Notes under the pieces: model-generated
What the model was told of the DNA's origin: nothing
The model's database searches: none
Seen by the model: only the letters and a program-made list of their open reading frames with translations
In this document: positions 1 to 13,639 of the stretch, one piece after another
Numbering within the stretch: position 1 is the first letter of the stretch
How the letters are laid out: the number at the start of each line of letters is the position of its first letter
Assembly: GCA_029747015.1 (NCBI GenBank)
Contig: JAKOGI010000003.1
Coordinates: 3,408,001 to 3,472,000, forward strand
Source: Carnegiea gigantea
Taxonomy: Eukaryota; Streptophyta; Magnoliopsida; Caryophyllales; Cactaceae
Reading direction: 5' to 3'
Length of the DNA stretch: 64,000 nucleotides
Made by a program: the position numbers and the translations under genes

Positions 1-1263
1 AGTGAATCGATCAATTTACTGACCTCCAGGCTCAATGCCATGGCCGCCCATCAGAAGACGATGGATACCCAGATCGCTCAACAGGTGAGCCACCTATCTC
101 GGTCTCAGGGGCATCTCCCAGGCCAGCCTGAGACTAACCCCCGAGGTCACGCCAATGCTCTCTCCGTGATGGGAGAGGGGTTAGAGGAGAGCCCGATGAT
201 GGTTCTCCAGGAGGTAGTTCCAGTTCCTCATTCTGGAGGAACAGGGGGAAAGAAAAGAGAAGAGAACCCGAGCTCTACTAGGGAGACTAGCCATCCACTC
301 CTAGCTTGCCCTTACCAGCCACCAGTCTCTTTCCCTCAGAGGCTCACATGATCCAAGCTATCTCAGTTTGAACCCAGATTCGCGCGATTTCTGGATATTC
401 TGCGCCGAATCTATGTTAGTAACCCCTTCTTGAATGCTCTCAAAGAAGCACCTGCCCATCTAAGATTTTTGAGAGAGCTCATGTCCAAGAAGGGAGAACC
501 TGGGGAAGCTTCAGTGGCCCTATTGGCGGATCCTACAGTGCGCTCTTACAGAAGCAGTCGCCATCCAAGCTGCAGGATCCTGGTAACTTTTCTATCCTGT
601 GCTGCATTAGGGATATGCAGATTGAGAGAGTCCTCTATAATCTGGGTGCTAGTGTGAACCTCATGCCTCTTTCTCTGCCAGAACCTACACCTATTGGACC
701 TTAAGCCCACTGGCATATTTATTCAACTAGCAGATTGCTCCACCGGGCAACCTGCAGGCATTCTGAAGGATGTTCCAATCTAGGTGGGTAAGTTCCTCAT
801 CCCGTGTGACTTCATCATCCTTGACAAGGATGAGGACCTCCCGGTCTCCCTCATCATAAGTCGCCCGTTCCTTGCGACTGCTAGGGCGGTGATTGATGTG
901 CCGACTGGCACCATGTCCTTCACGATGTGTGGGAAAAGGGTCGATTTCTGTTTCCCTTCGCCCACACCTCTTTCTACCTCCGGTGCTCAGTTCGCCCCCG
1001 CGGTCCCTCCTCTTTCCAGCCCTCCCCCGACTATGTCCGGAGTCGAGTTGAGTGATTGGGACGGAGGGCCACATATGAGGACGATGGTCTTACCCTTTCC
1101 CCCTCCATTGACTACTCCTTATTTTAGAGAGCCTATTTGGAAGGACGACACCTGTTGGGAAGCATTGATGACTAATTTCTGCCCTAAAGAGATGTTGGAC
1201 GCACCACCATTCTACATTTCCATCACCTCACCCCTCCCTATCCTGCCGTCATCTCGTTCCTGA
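1..1263 (+). pseudogene. Broken gag C-terminus and aspartic protease of the gypsy element
   Basis: Frame 1 is open from base 1 and carries the gag end, with a TGA at 349-351. It continues through the block NPFLNALKEAPAHLRFLREL (from 421). Near 540 the similarity moves to another frame, and it returns to frame 1 near 695, which implies two frameshifts. A TAG at 781-783 interrupts just before the stretch VGKFLIPCDFIILD. The protease flap-side block SRPFLATARAVIDV (about 862-903) is clear. The active-site region reads LYNLGASVNLMPLSL (about 631-675), with Asn encoded at 639-641 where the family has the catalytic Asp. The last part, to the stop at 1261-1263, has no recognised domain. In a working element the product would process gag-pol inside the particle; this copy cannot. 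Confidence 0.75.
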
Positions 1264-3225
1264 GGTAAGGGTCGAGCTTAGGACCTAAAACAAACGCTTC
1301 TTAGGAGACAACCTAAGGTATTTATTTTCTCCCAAAAAAACAAAAAAAAACAAAAAAAAAGTGTGTGCCACCCCACCCTTGTCCCTCCCATTTTCACCGT
1401 TCGATCCCTGAGTTTACCCCTTGTCTTACTCTTTCATGCACCCTTTTCATTGCGGACAATGAAAATCTCAAGCATTGGGGGGTGAGCTTGTCGTTCTTTG
1501 GGTGAAACTATGGATCTTAGGATTGGGTCGATTAACACCACTTGCATTCGCATCATATAGATAGGACTTCATATAGTTTTACTAGATTGTTTTTACATTT
1601 TCTGTTTATTAGAGCATGTAATTTAGAGTATATAGGCTAGATTTTGCATCTCATAAAGGAGAAATGATCGAGTGCGAATTTTCATAAGCTTTTCAGGTAC
1701 CACTTCTTGTCCTTCTTTTCATTTCCCCTTATATCCTTTACCGCTTTCTTAGTTATATTTATTGCTTTTGAATAAATATGTGTGAAAATCCCTCTAATGA
1801 AGAGAATACAAGGGGTAATGATTAGTTGATCATGTTAATCTGTGTGTTGAAGTGTGACCTATTATTGTGTGAATTTTTGTAAAATTGTATTTTAACATTG
1901 TCATCCGTAGTTCTCCTACCCTATGTTGTATGTCATATTACCCTTGAGATTCACGTGATTTGACTTGATTGACCTTGATAAGTGGGACACACCTCAGAGT
2001 AAGTTGTTTGACTGTGGTAGACTTACCTGTGAGATTTTGAGCCTAATAACTATTCATTGCATATAGTCTTATATTTTCTTTCATGTGTGACTCATCCAGG
2101 ATTGCATCTCTTGAAGTTGGTCATGTTCTCTTTGAAATTGCATTTAGCATGTGCATGTGCTAACATCATTGAGGCAATTTTTGTTTCATTTAGCCATATG
2201 AGCCAAAAAACCACCCATTAATATGTACTATCATCTTTGCTAGCCCATTGTGTCTTTCCCCTTGTCTTTACTATTGCACCCTGCACACTATCCACTTGGC
2301 CTATTGATATTTCCTATATCCCTGTCAAGGTCGAGTGGAGCAACACTTTCATATTAAGTTGGATTTGCTTTGGAGGTTGGTTCACCTTGGGTGCTTATTT
2401 GGTGGTTTGCTAAGGAGAAATTATGCCTTGACTTTGTAGATCCCATGCCATTCACATGTACCTTGCTTCTGCTTCTCAAAGAAAAGAAAAGAAATAAAAG
2501 ACAAAAAAAGGTTGAAAAAAAATGAGAAGAAAGAAATAGAGAAGTTGTGAATAAAGTGTTTGGCATGGGGGTATGACAATGAGATTGTTAAATTCCCTCT
2601 TGCGGTTGCTGTGGGGTTTGTTTCCCAATTTTAAATGTGGTGTGAAGTCATTGATTTAATATAAGTTGTGGAAGTATTTTTTACTCGCTATTCCTTTGAC
2701 TATTAACTCCACTCTTCCCAAATTTACTCTACTTCTTACCCTTTCACCTTTGGCCCATTATACGCTTTTTACAAGTCCTCATGATTGGCACATTGCATTT
2801 ACATTAGGTGGTGGAGAATCGAGAACTCTACCAAACTTATGGTAGTTTACCTAATTGGATAGAGTATTGAGTGCACCCTTATTACATATTCTAAACACAT
2901 TGAGGGGAGTGTTCCACTTTGTTCTAAAGTGAGGTTCTACCTGTCTTACTTGCTCACCATTCATTGACGAAGGTCTCGTCTTGTTATATGCTTCGATATT
3001 AGGGAATTCGATGTGTTGCATTTGGGTAGGGGGCTTCATGGAAGGGAGTGTGCGTATTATATTTAAATTGTTTCATACCTTAGCTTGGCTACCTTTAATA
3101 CATAGTTTATCTTAGTTTGTTGATCATTCATCTCCTGCCTAAGGAGGAGTGTAGCTAGAGGTTTATCTCCCTCGTAGGTGTTTCATGAACTAGTCTTGCT
3201 TGGAGACAAGTAAGCATGGGGGAGT
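1264..3225 (+). other. Non-coding 3' internal region of the gypsy element
   Basis: About 2 kb with no supportable gene. Near 1456-1487 it carries the motif GGACAATG followed by AAGCATTGGGGGG, a pair commonly seen downstream of pol in Athila/Tat elements. A-rich tracts lie at 1330-1365 and 2475-2530. A purine run GCATGGGGGAG at 3214-3224 directly abuts the LTR and fits a polypurine tract for plus-strand priming. Athila elements often carry an env-like ORF here; none is visible. Confidence 0.55.
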
Positions 3226-4611
3226 TGACAAACCTATTTTTAGACCTTATTTTGGCCCCAATTTTATCCCCCTTTCCTCATATTTTCATGTTTGATCTTG
3301 TTGAAGAAGGGCCAAATCGGCTTCCTTTAGTATATATTTTGCTCATTCGACATCTTTTCGTATTTTCAGGAATTCTACTGAAGGAATAAAAGGATTGTTG
3401 ATGATTAGTAGAAAGGAGTGCCAAAGAGTCAAGTTTAATGTCACAAAAGTGGTCACTAAGCATCGCACGGAAGTTCCAGAGATTCGGCACGGGGACCCCA
3501 CGCTTACCGGTATGGTCGTGCCGTGCCGGAGAACCAAGAAGTGCCGACCAGCAGGGTGGCATGGCCGTGCTTCCCCCCTTTTTCACATGTCGCGACTTAA
3601 ACTGCTTGAACGATAGTTTTCGGGGTATCGCATTCATTGTTTTTCTTTTCTAGAGAGTATCTCTCAGAGGTGATTTTGAGGGTTTTCTTAGGAGAGATTA
3701 ATTGTTCCTTTTAATTCAATTTATGATTATTGAAGATTAGTTTTACTTCGATTCAACAATCAATCCAAGTTTGTTCTCTGATTCTCTCTCTCTTTCGTTG
3801 TTGTTTTAGAGTTTGGTTGAATCATGTTTAGTGCATTGATTATTGAATTGTTGGAATTCAGTATGATTTGTAGCTAATCTCCCAACTTTGGTTGGGATTG
3901 AAGCCGATTATGTTTATTGAATCATGAATTCGCCCCAGACCATTGTTTCCTTTATGCCTGCGATTATGAATTCTACTCTGCACACCACATGCTCGATGAA
4001 ATGTTCGAAAGAGCATTCATCCATTATTATTTGGATTTAGGGGAGCGTTAAGAGACGAAATCTTTACCTAGCGTGACTTAGTAGGCAACTAGGATTGTGA
4101 TATGAGAATAATTGAAGTTCTAGTTAGGATTAGAGATTGTAGATCTTGTAATCCTTCAACCTTTAGTCCTACGAAAATATGTGACTTTGGTTGTAGGATT
4201 AGTCTTCGACCCTTGGGAGAGGGAGGAGATGGGCTTAATTGACAGTTTTTCCATTCATAAACACATGCTTAGTTCCGTTTGATTGGGGTTAATGACCGAT
4301 TCATTAGCATAATCGTGCTGATATTTCAACCTAAGTACTTTAATACTCTGTAGTTTTATTCAATCCTTTAGTTGTTAACATCCCCGTTGTTTAAATACAA
4401 ACCTGCAACTTGAGTGGTCTAGATTGAGCATTTGAGTTAGTCTGGTAACCGAAAGCAAGCTCCCTGTGGAATACGACCCGTACTTGTCGTTGCTAGCTAC
4501 GACTGACACTTTGTACTTGCGGTAGTTTAACGTAACAAATAGACGGAGTATAGTTAACCTATTTTGAAACAATATTTGCTTTTGACCTACATTAGATTAT
4601 TCCGCGCACCA
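3226..4611 (+). repeat. 3' LTR of the gypsy element
   Basis: The segment begins TGACAAACCTATTTTTAGAC right after the purine run and ends near GCGCACCA, giving TG...CA ends and a length of about 1.39 kb. A GC-rich patch with repeated GTGCCG/GGCCGTGC motifs lies at 3485-3580, and a stretch at 4460-4480 ending in GTGGAATACGACCC resembles the 3' part of LTRs in this clade. Only one LTR is in the window, so the boundaries cannot be confirmed by comparison. The left boundary is better supported than the right. Confidence 0.55.
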
Positions 4612-4670
4612 CAACCCTAGAAGTGGAGATTAATTGCTTTATTTTAGAAGCATTTATATTTTCCCACTAA

Positions 4671-5578
4671 GGCCATGTTTGGCACTCAGCTATTGGTTGT
4701 TAGCTGTTTCTATTAGCTGTTTGATGTTAGCTATTTGAATTGGCTGTTTAGATTACCTGTTTGAATTAGCTGTTTCTAGAAAAAATATTTGGTAAAATTA
4801 GTTGTTTTTGAAAAGGTTGTTTGTTAAAATTTCAGTTTCTTTCTCTGCATTACTTTGTAGTTGAACATAATTTTTTATTTATTGGCCATTTTATTTTCTT
4901 TTCAAAAATAATTAAATTTATGTCATATGTAAAATTAATTCAATGCTTGGAACCTTATTTTCATATTAATTCTACATATTTTGTATTCATTATTTATCTT
5001 ATTTCTTTTCAATTTATATGTATTCATGTGATGCCTATGCCTTATAACCTTATTTTATTATTCCTTTAAGGATTTTCTTTTTTTTTGTGAATTGAAATTT
5101 ATGTGATTTTTTTTTATCTTTTTCTTTGTCTTTTCAAGATCTTTTTCTTTGTCTTTTACAAATTAAAATTTGTCTGGATTTCAAATGATTGGATCTTCAT
5201 TAAATTATATTCAAATTAATGTAATATCAAATGTTACTACTAACTTGAAATTAATCCAAAAAGCTACTCATCTTAGATACTCATGGTATGCCTTGTAATT
5301 TTAAATGACTAGAATTAGGATTTTTGATTTCACTAATGGCATATCTTGTAATTTTAATAAAACATTGGGCATTTTTGTCATTTATACAAACAGTCATTTA
5401 CAAAAAGCTACTCATCTTAGCTTTTTGAGAATTGACTTTTTGGACTAAAACAGGCATTACAAAAAGCTGTTTTTCAAACATCATATTGGCTTTTAGACCA
5501 GGTCAAAACAGCCAAAAGCCTCCAAAAAGTCATTTTGTATCAAAAAGTCAATGAAAAAGCCAAAAACCAAACACCCTC
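4671..5578. mobile_element. PIF/Harbinger (Tourist-like) non-autonomous element, 908 bp
   Basis: The left end reads GGCCATGTTTGGCACTCAGC; the right end, reverse-complemented, reads GAGGGTGTTTGGTTTTTGGC, giving imperfect terminal inverted repeats around a shared TGTTTGG core. The element is flanked on both sides by TAA (4668-4670 and 5579-5581), the three-base target duplication typical of the PIF/Harbinger superfamily. Subterminal regions are rich in AGCT/AAAAGCTG-type motifs in inverted orientation. There is no transposase, so it would depend on one in trans. A hAT origin is less likely because no 8-bp duplication is present. Confidence 0.7.
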
Positions 5579-5581
5579 TAA

Positions 5582-8661
<3,080 letters not shown>

Positions 8662-9284
8662 ATAAGTTCAAACTCTACATTCATAACGCTTGCTCCCTGA
8701 AGCATTTATTAAAAATAAAAAATTTAAATAATATATAATTTAAAGTTATCATAATGTATAGTGTCTTTTCAACTATTTTAATTAAAAAATGAAAATAAAT
8801 TATAGTTATATTAACATTATTATTTTTAAAATTTTAAATTTTAAAATTAATTATGATATTTTTAAAAATATTTTAGATAAAATTGAAAATAAGCTATGTG
8901 TAGCAAAAATTTAAAGATTAATAATTAAAAAAAAGTGTTACACACTCTAAAACTGAATCCCAAAAATTAACAATAATCAAAAAACACATGTCGAAAAATC
9001 ATGTGAGTCAGAAATGAGCAATTATTTTGAGAAGGTGAGTGAATAGCACATGGATCGAGAGATTCCGAAGGGCATCAACACATCTTTCTATAAATTCCAA
9101 GTCCTCAAGGCGGCTTTTCCAGATCAGCATGTGTCTCCATCACATGTCGTTTCCGTTAATTTATTCATTTCCTTCTTTAAATTTGGCATTTATGGTTTGT
9201 TGGGTTACACGCCCTGTCCACTACCAATCACTATCAATAGGTTAGCTTTTTTTTTTTGGCTGGTTAACTTAGTCATCATATGTC

Positions 9285-10009
9285 TAGAAATGACAGTATA
9301 GTTTAAATTCGATGCAAATTCTATCCGATGTGAAATAAAATTATTCAATTTTAATCTGTTAAAAAATAATCTGACTTGAAATTCGATAAAAATAATCCGA
9401 ATCCGACTCCGATCCGAACGGATTTGGGGGAGAGTCCTTCCGATCCGATTAACATCCGATCCGGTATCTTTTTTTTGATAATTTCAACTTTTTTTGAAGA
9501 TAAAAAAATTCTCATATGATAACCCTCAAAAAATCCACATAAGGTCCGTACTCTATGTGCAGTACACTCTTCTTTCTTAACTAATTTCCTCTTCTCTCCC
9601 GATCTTTTGCTCACTCTCTCATCTTTGTCAATATCTTCCCTTCCTACTGTTGTATTATTGTCTATCCCTTTTACTCTAAAGTGAATTTACATTTTCTTTT
9701 TTATACACTGTTTTACTTTAACACATAGAAATGTTTAATATAAAAAGTTATTTGATATTAAAGAGGTATTTAATATTGCATTTACAAGTGAGCAAAAATA
9801 AGGTTGAAAATAAAAAATTGTGCAAATATTGAATAAAAATATATAATCGGATTATATCCGATTATATCCGGATTTTATCCGATCCGAATCCGATTTAACA
9901 TTCGATCCGACGGAGTCGGATTTGGATCGGATTTTAAAATCCGATTATTAATTGGATCGGATTTGGATGTCTATACATCCGATCCGAATTCGACCCGTTG
10001 TCATCCCTA
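9285..10009. mobile_element. Non-autonomous hAT-type element, 725 bp, with intact 8-bp target duplication
   Basis: The element is bounded by CATATGTC at 9277-9284 and an identical CATATGTC at 10010-10017, the 8-bp duplication expected for hAT transposons. The left end starts TAGAAATGACAG; the right end in reverse complement starts TAGGGATGACAAC, so the ends match at TAG..ATGACA. Both subterminal regions are packed with TCCGAT/ATCGGA motifs (9328-9470 and 9845-9990) in opposite orientations, as is usual for transposase-binding subterminal repeats of hAT elements. The interior is AT-rich and encodes nothing recognisable. Confidence 0.85.
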
Positions 10010-10017
10010 CATATGTC

Positions 10018-10768
10018 TCCTCTTTTTCGTCCTTATTCCACTGGTACTATTTTCTTTCACCTTATGATTTTCTTCTCAGATCTCGTCAATTTCTGTCATA
10101 TTATGCCCCCAACTTAATTCAATTTCAGTGTTTTATTTACAATGTTTTTCAAAAATTACAGAGACATTAAACTCTAAATCGCACATTCCAAATCCTAATT
10201 TTGCAGCAGAAAATGATTAAACATGAATTTTGAATCACTTATTAAAAAAATTTCATTAAGCAGAGAAGCTTTGTTATTTCACTGCCTAAAAGCTCCAAAG
10301 TTTGTGCAGAAACTTTTAACACTCACCCTTATGTCTCTACCTTTTAGAGCATGCCCTCATTTATAATAAAACGCTCAGTAAGAGATCTTAAGATTTTTTT
10401 AGGTGGAAATTACAATTATACCCTTACAATGTGTTAACATGTTATCTGATTAAAGTTAACACCCCCTTGATGGATTACATGCCTAAAACTAGGAGGTTTT
10501 TTTTTCGTTTTTTTTGGTTCTCTATGTGTGTGTGAGTAAGAGAGATGTTTGGAATGACAACATGAGACAGGCGTCAAACTTGGAATCAATCTATGATAAA
10601 TATTGATTAATTAAGTAGTTGGCCTAATTAAATTTTAGGTAATCGAGCTAATATTATTTTAATTAAATTCATGTTTGTCCTTCAATGGTTTTTTTTCCAA
10701 TTAAATATGTAAGTCAGTATTAAAAGTATTGAAAAGTAGGGTTTAGATTGTAATGGGATTATATTTTA
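10018..10768. other. Intergenic DNA without a recognised gene
   Basis: AT-rich sequence with several homopolymer runs and no open frame with a recognised motif. It separates the hAT element from the candidate Helitron end. Confidence 0.5.
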
Positions 10769-11275
10769 CTAGTTTTGGTTTTGCAGCTCATTACAGGTGC
10801 AATGGGTGTAGAATATTACTTGGTGTAGTTTAGTTAGTGATTGATCATTTATGGTCCTCGTTAGTTGATTTCGATCCAGACCTACATTAGCATTTGTTAA
10901 CTATCGTTAAAGATTCATTATTACTACCACTAATTATTCCCAGTGATCTTGGGTTTTTCGCCACACTTCTTTTTTTTTTTCCAAACTAGTCTGGGCCTGT
11001 GTAAAAGCACGAAGCATGTTTAAGTGGACAATTGATAGCTATATTATCAAAAAAATAAATGGATAGTTAGTGTAGACATAATTAATCCTATAACTCAGTG
11101 AAGAGAAGGGAAAAACCCAATCAAAAAAATTAAATATACAGCAACTTCGTGCATAAACAATATGATTAACAATTGAAAACTACATCATTGTGGAAAAAGT
11201 CTATATAAGTATGATTGAAACATTAGATAGTGAACTTGGTACAAAGCACGCTAAATAGGATGATGATAAGTTAAG

Positions 11276-13480
11276 CTATGACGTCAATGATGAAGAATCC
11301 ACCTTCTTCTCTTGTATCTGAAACAAAAATCAAAATTTAGTGCTAATTTGATTAACAATGATAGAAGGGAATTTTATATATACACAATATGTATATGGTG
11401 CACCTAATATTAGTATGTTGTATGTAATGGACCTCTTCTTCCCAATTGACTGGCACAATAAAAGCGATAGGAGCTTCTACTTCATGCCAGCGTGGAGGCT
11501 CTAGAATGAAAACTCAAGATTTTCCTATGTAATCATCTATAATAGAGCGATAGATGACGACGATAATAACACAGGTTAGGTAATAGTGGAACAATAACTT
11601 GCGTGAACATGATAAGCAGTGACAATGATAGTACCTGCGCTGCATACATATCCAGCTATGCAGTGGTCGTATTTAAAAGGCTTCGAGCATTCTCATGAAG
11701 AACAGTGAACTTTTTACAACCTGTAATATCTTGTAACACAACTTTGAAGATGAACCTGTATTTTTGAATTAAAAAGAGATGGTTACACTAATGCAAATAT
11801 AAATTTGGGAAAGCATAACAGACTATGAAACAATAGAGAATCATAGATGCAAACCTATTCCGAGTCAAACTTGGTGATCGGCATGTGCAGTATGGTACAT
11901 TAAGCGCGAATACATAAGTGTAGATACTTTTGTTGCAACTAGTGCAAGCGTCGTAAAGCAACGGGTGGATTTCAGTAATATATGGAAAAATCCGAAAATA
12001 TCTAACCTGGATATAATAAAAAATATGAAAATTATGTGATATTGAATGAATGTATGTAAGCATAAGGAACACTTGTTGAATAAAAGTTTAGCTTACATTT
12101 GGCGCAGTAGCATATTCATATAATCTAATCCGTTTAGCTATAAATAATTTCGCTAGATGGCACATGCGTAATGTTCTCATACGCATGAAATCGAAATGCT
12201 TCATCACATATGAAGTGCTAGAGTACCTAATACATATATGGAAAGTAACACGTGTGAAGTCAAGTGTATATAAGTTGTATGGAATTAGAAAACCTAAATT
12301 AATGCTACATGTTGTGTATACCATCCTTCAAGGTCTTCTGTTGCTTCAATATCTGGGTTTATCAGCAATCTACTAACGGGCAAAGTAGAAACTAATATTC
12401 CTACCGTTATATTGCAGAAGAGAAAACATATATCTGAAATATACAATCAGAATAATGAAAATTAGATAGATTTGTGAATGAAATTATATCAAGTGGACGT
12501 AAAGTTACCTTCATAATTTCTAATGTGCACTCTGGAAGCAAGAAGTATATTTTCAGCAGTCAAATATTGCTGAATATAGGTGCCCTCAACTTTTACAAAA
12601 TCTCCACATAAAGTCAGTCTCAATGGGCACATCCTGCACAAATGTATCATATGTACTAATCTTTATGTAATTGAAATGTAACAATAAATATGAACAAATA
12701 TTAACTAATGACAACACATACTCCATTTCACAAAGTAATAATTCATGCCATGCAGTGCCTCTATCTCTGGTCCTTTCCAAATGATATATAGCTACTACCA
12801 TGCCTATGACGTCTATAGAACAACATGGAATTAGAACATTGTAAAAAATATAGAAGAAATGCATGCATACATTTAGATAGTAAACTTGACTGTGTGAACA
12901 ATACGTATCAACAACAATATCAGGTGTCCGTAGACGTCGAGGGACCTCAGTTAATAACACAAAAGGAGGTCAGTGCTTGTAGGGAATATCTTGACATTCT
13001 TCAATGACACCAAGAAGTGTCGTTCTCAGTGTGAAAATCAATTTGTAAAGGTTGGTCACCACATTTCGTTCGCCATCTGTAGCAGCATCAACTGAGAGTC
13101 TGGATATGTGATAAACCTTGCCAGCACTGAGTATGGACCTCCATCGAGTAATATTGGCATCGCCTTCTATGATGTCGAATATATCATCACACTATAAAAT
13201 AATAAAATGCATTCGTGAGCATCATACAATGTACACGATGAGGACTTTATTGAACACAATAATCCAACACCTGATAATCCATGAATATAACTTTCGATAC
13301 TGTCCGTCGCCCATAGACTCGAATGGACATTGCTCGCATGAGCCGAACCATCAATTTTACAGATCTGTTGCAAAGGTTGATGGCGCATATAGGCATAAAA
13401 GTATGTGCTGAAGTTGCCATGTCTGTAATCTCAAAGAAATTAAAGCAGATAGTATGGTATGATACTAAAGCAATGACCAC
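11276..13480 (-). pseudogene. RPA70-like single-strand DNA-binding protein of the Helitron, decayed, multi-exon
   Basis: Exon-like blocks on the - strand follow the OB-fold order of the RPA large subunit. The first block has MSIRVYGRRTVSKVIFMDYQ (to donor at 13271/13270). After a 79-bp intron (13192-13270) a block reads WRSILSAGKVYHISRLSV (13191 to about 12940). Next is DVIGMVVAIYHLERTRDRG (from 12812), then PLRLTLCGDFVKVEGTYIQQ (about 12625-12510). A zinc-finger block contains CTSCNKSIYTY and CTC spacing (about 11850-11970), followed by FIFKVVLQDITGCKKFTVLH (about 11640-11755), RWHEVEAPIAFIVPVN (about 11430-11500) and a last exon ending TAG at 11276-11278. In-frame stops occur in the second block (after EEYPYKH) and in the FIFKVV block. 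RPA-like proteins in plant Helitrons are thought to bind displaced single strands. Confidence 0.75.
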
Positions 13481-13639
13481 AACGCATTTGTGAAAGGAAG
13501 TACATTACTGTAAATAACACCATTAATATATGATTGAAAACAGGTTAACTAAGCAGACAGAATTTAATAGGTGAAACGAATAAACTGTACGATATAATAA
13601 TCTACGAATAGTTTAATACATCCCTATGCATAACATTTT

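Larger units (their letters stand above)
1..4611 (+). mobile_element. Partial Ty3/gypsy retrotransposon (Athila/Tat-like), 3' part with one LTR
   Basis: The left window edge cuts this element. In order it holds the end of gag, a protease relic, a long non-coding tail and a LTR. The gag end reads as the segment that in Athila/Tat elements precedes the protease, and the protease shows the family block SRPFLATARAVIDV. RT, RNase H and integrase are absent: about 300 bases after the protease the sequence already shows the KQTLLRRQPK-like stretch (near 1290-1315) that normally follows integrase in these elements. The element is therefore a deletion derivative or was derived from a non-autonomous family. 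The right boundary at 4611 rests on a TG...CA reading and is approximate. No target duplication can be checked because the left end is outside. Confidence 0.75.

Noticed and set aside
4821..5069. 82-codon hydrophobic frame inside the first Tourist-like element
   Set aside because: T-rich sequence gives Phe/Ile/Leu-rich peptides by chance; it lies inside a non-coding element.
11788..13411. Plus-strand and out-of-frame open frames over the RPA-like region
   Set aside because: They lack motifs; the - strand exon blocks with splice sites explain the sequence.
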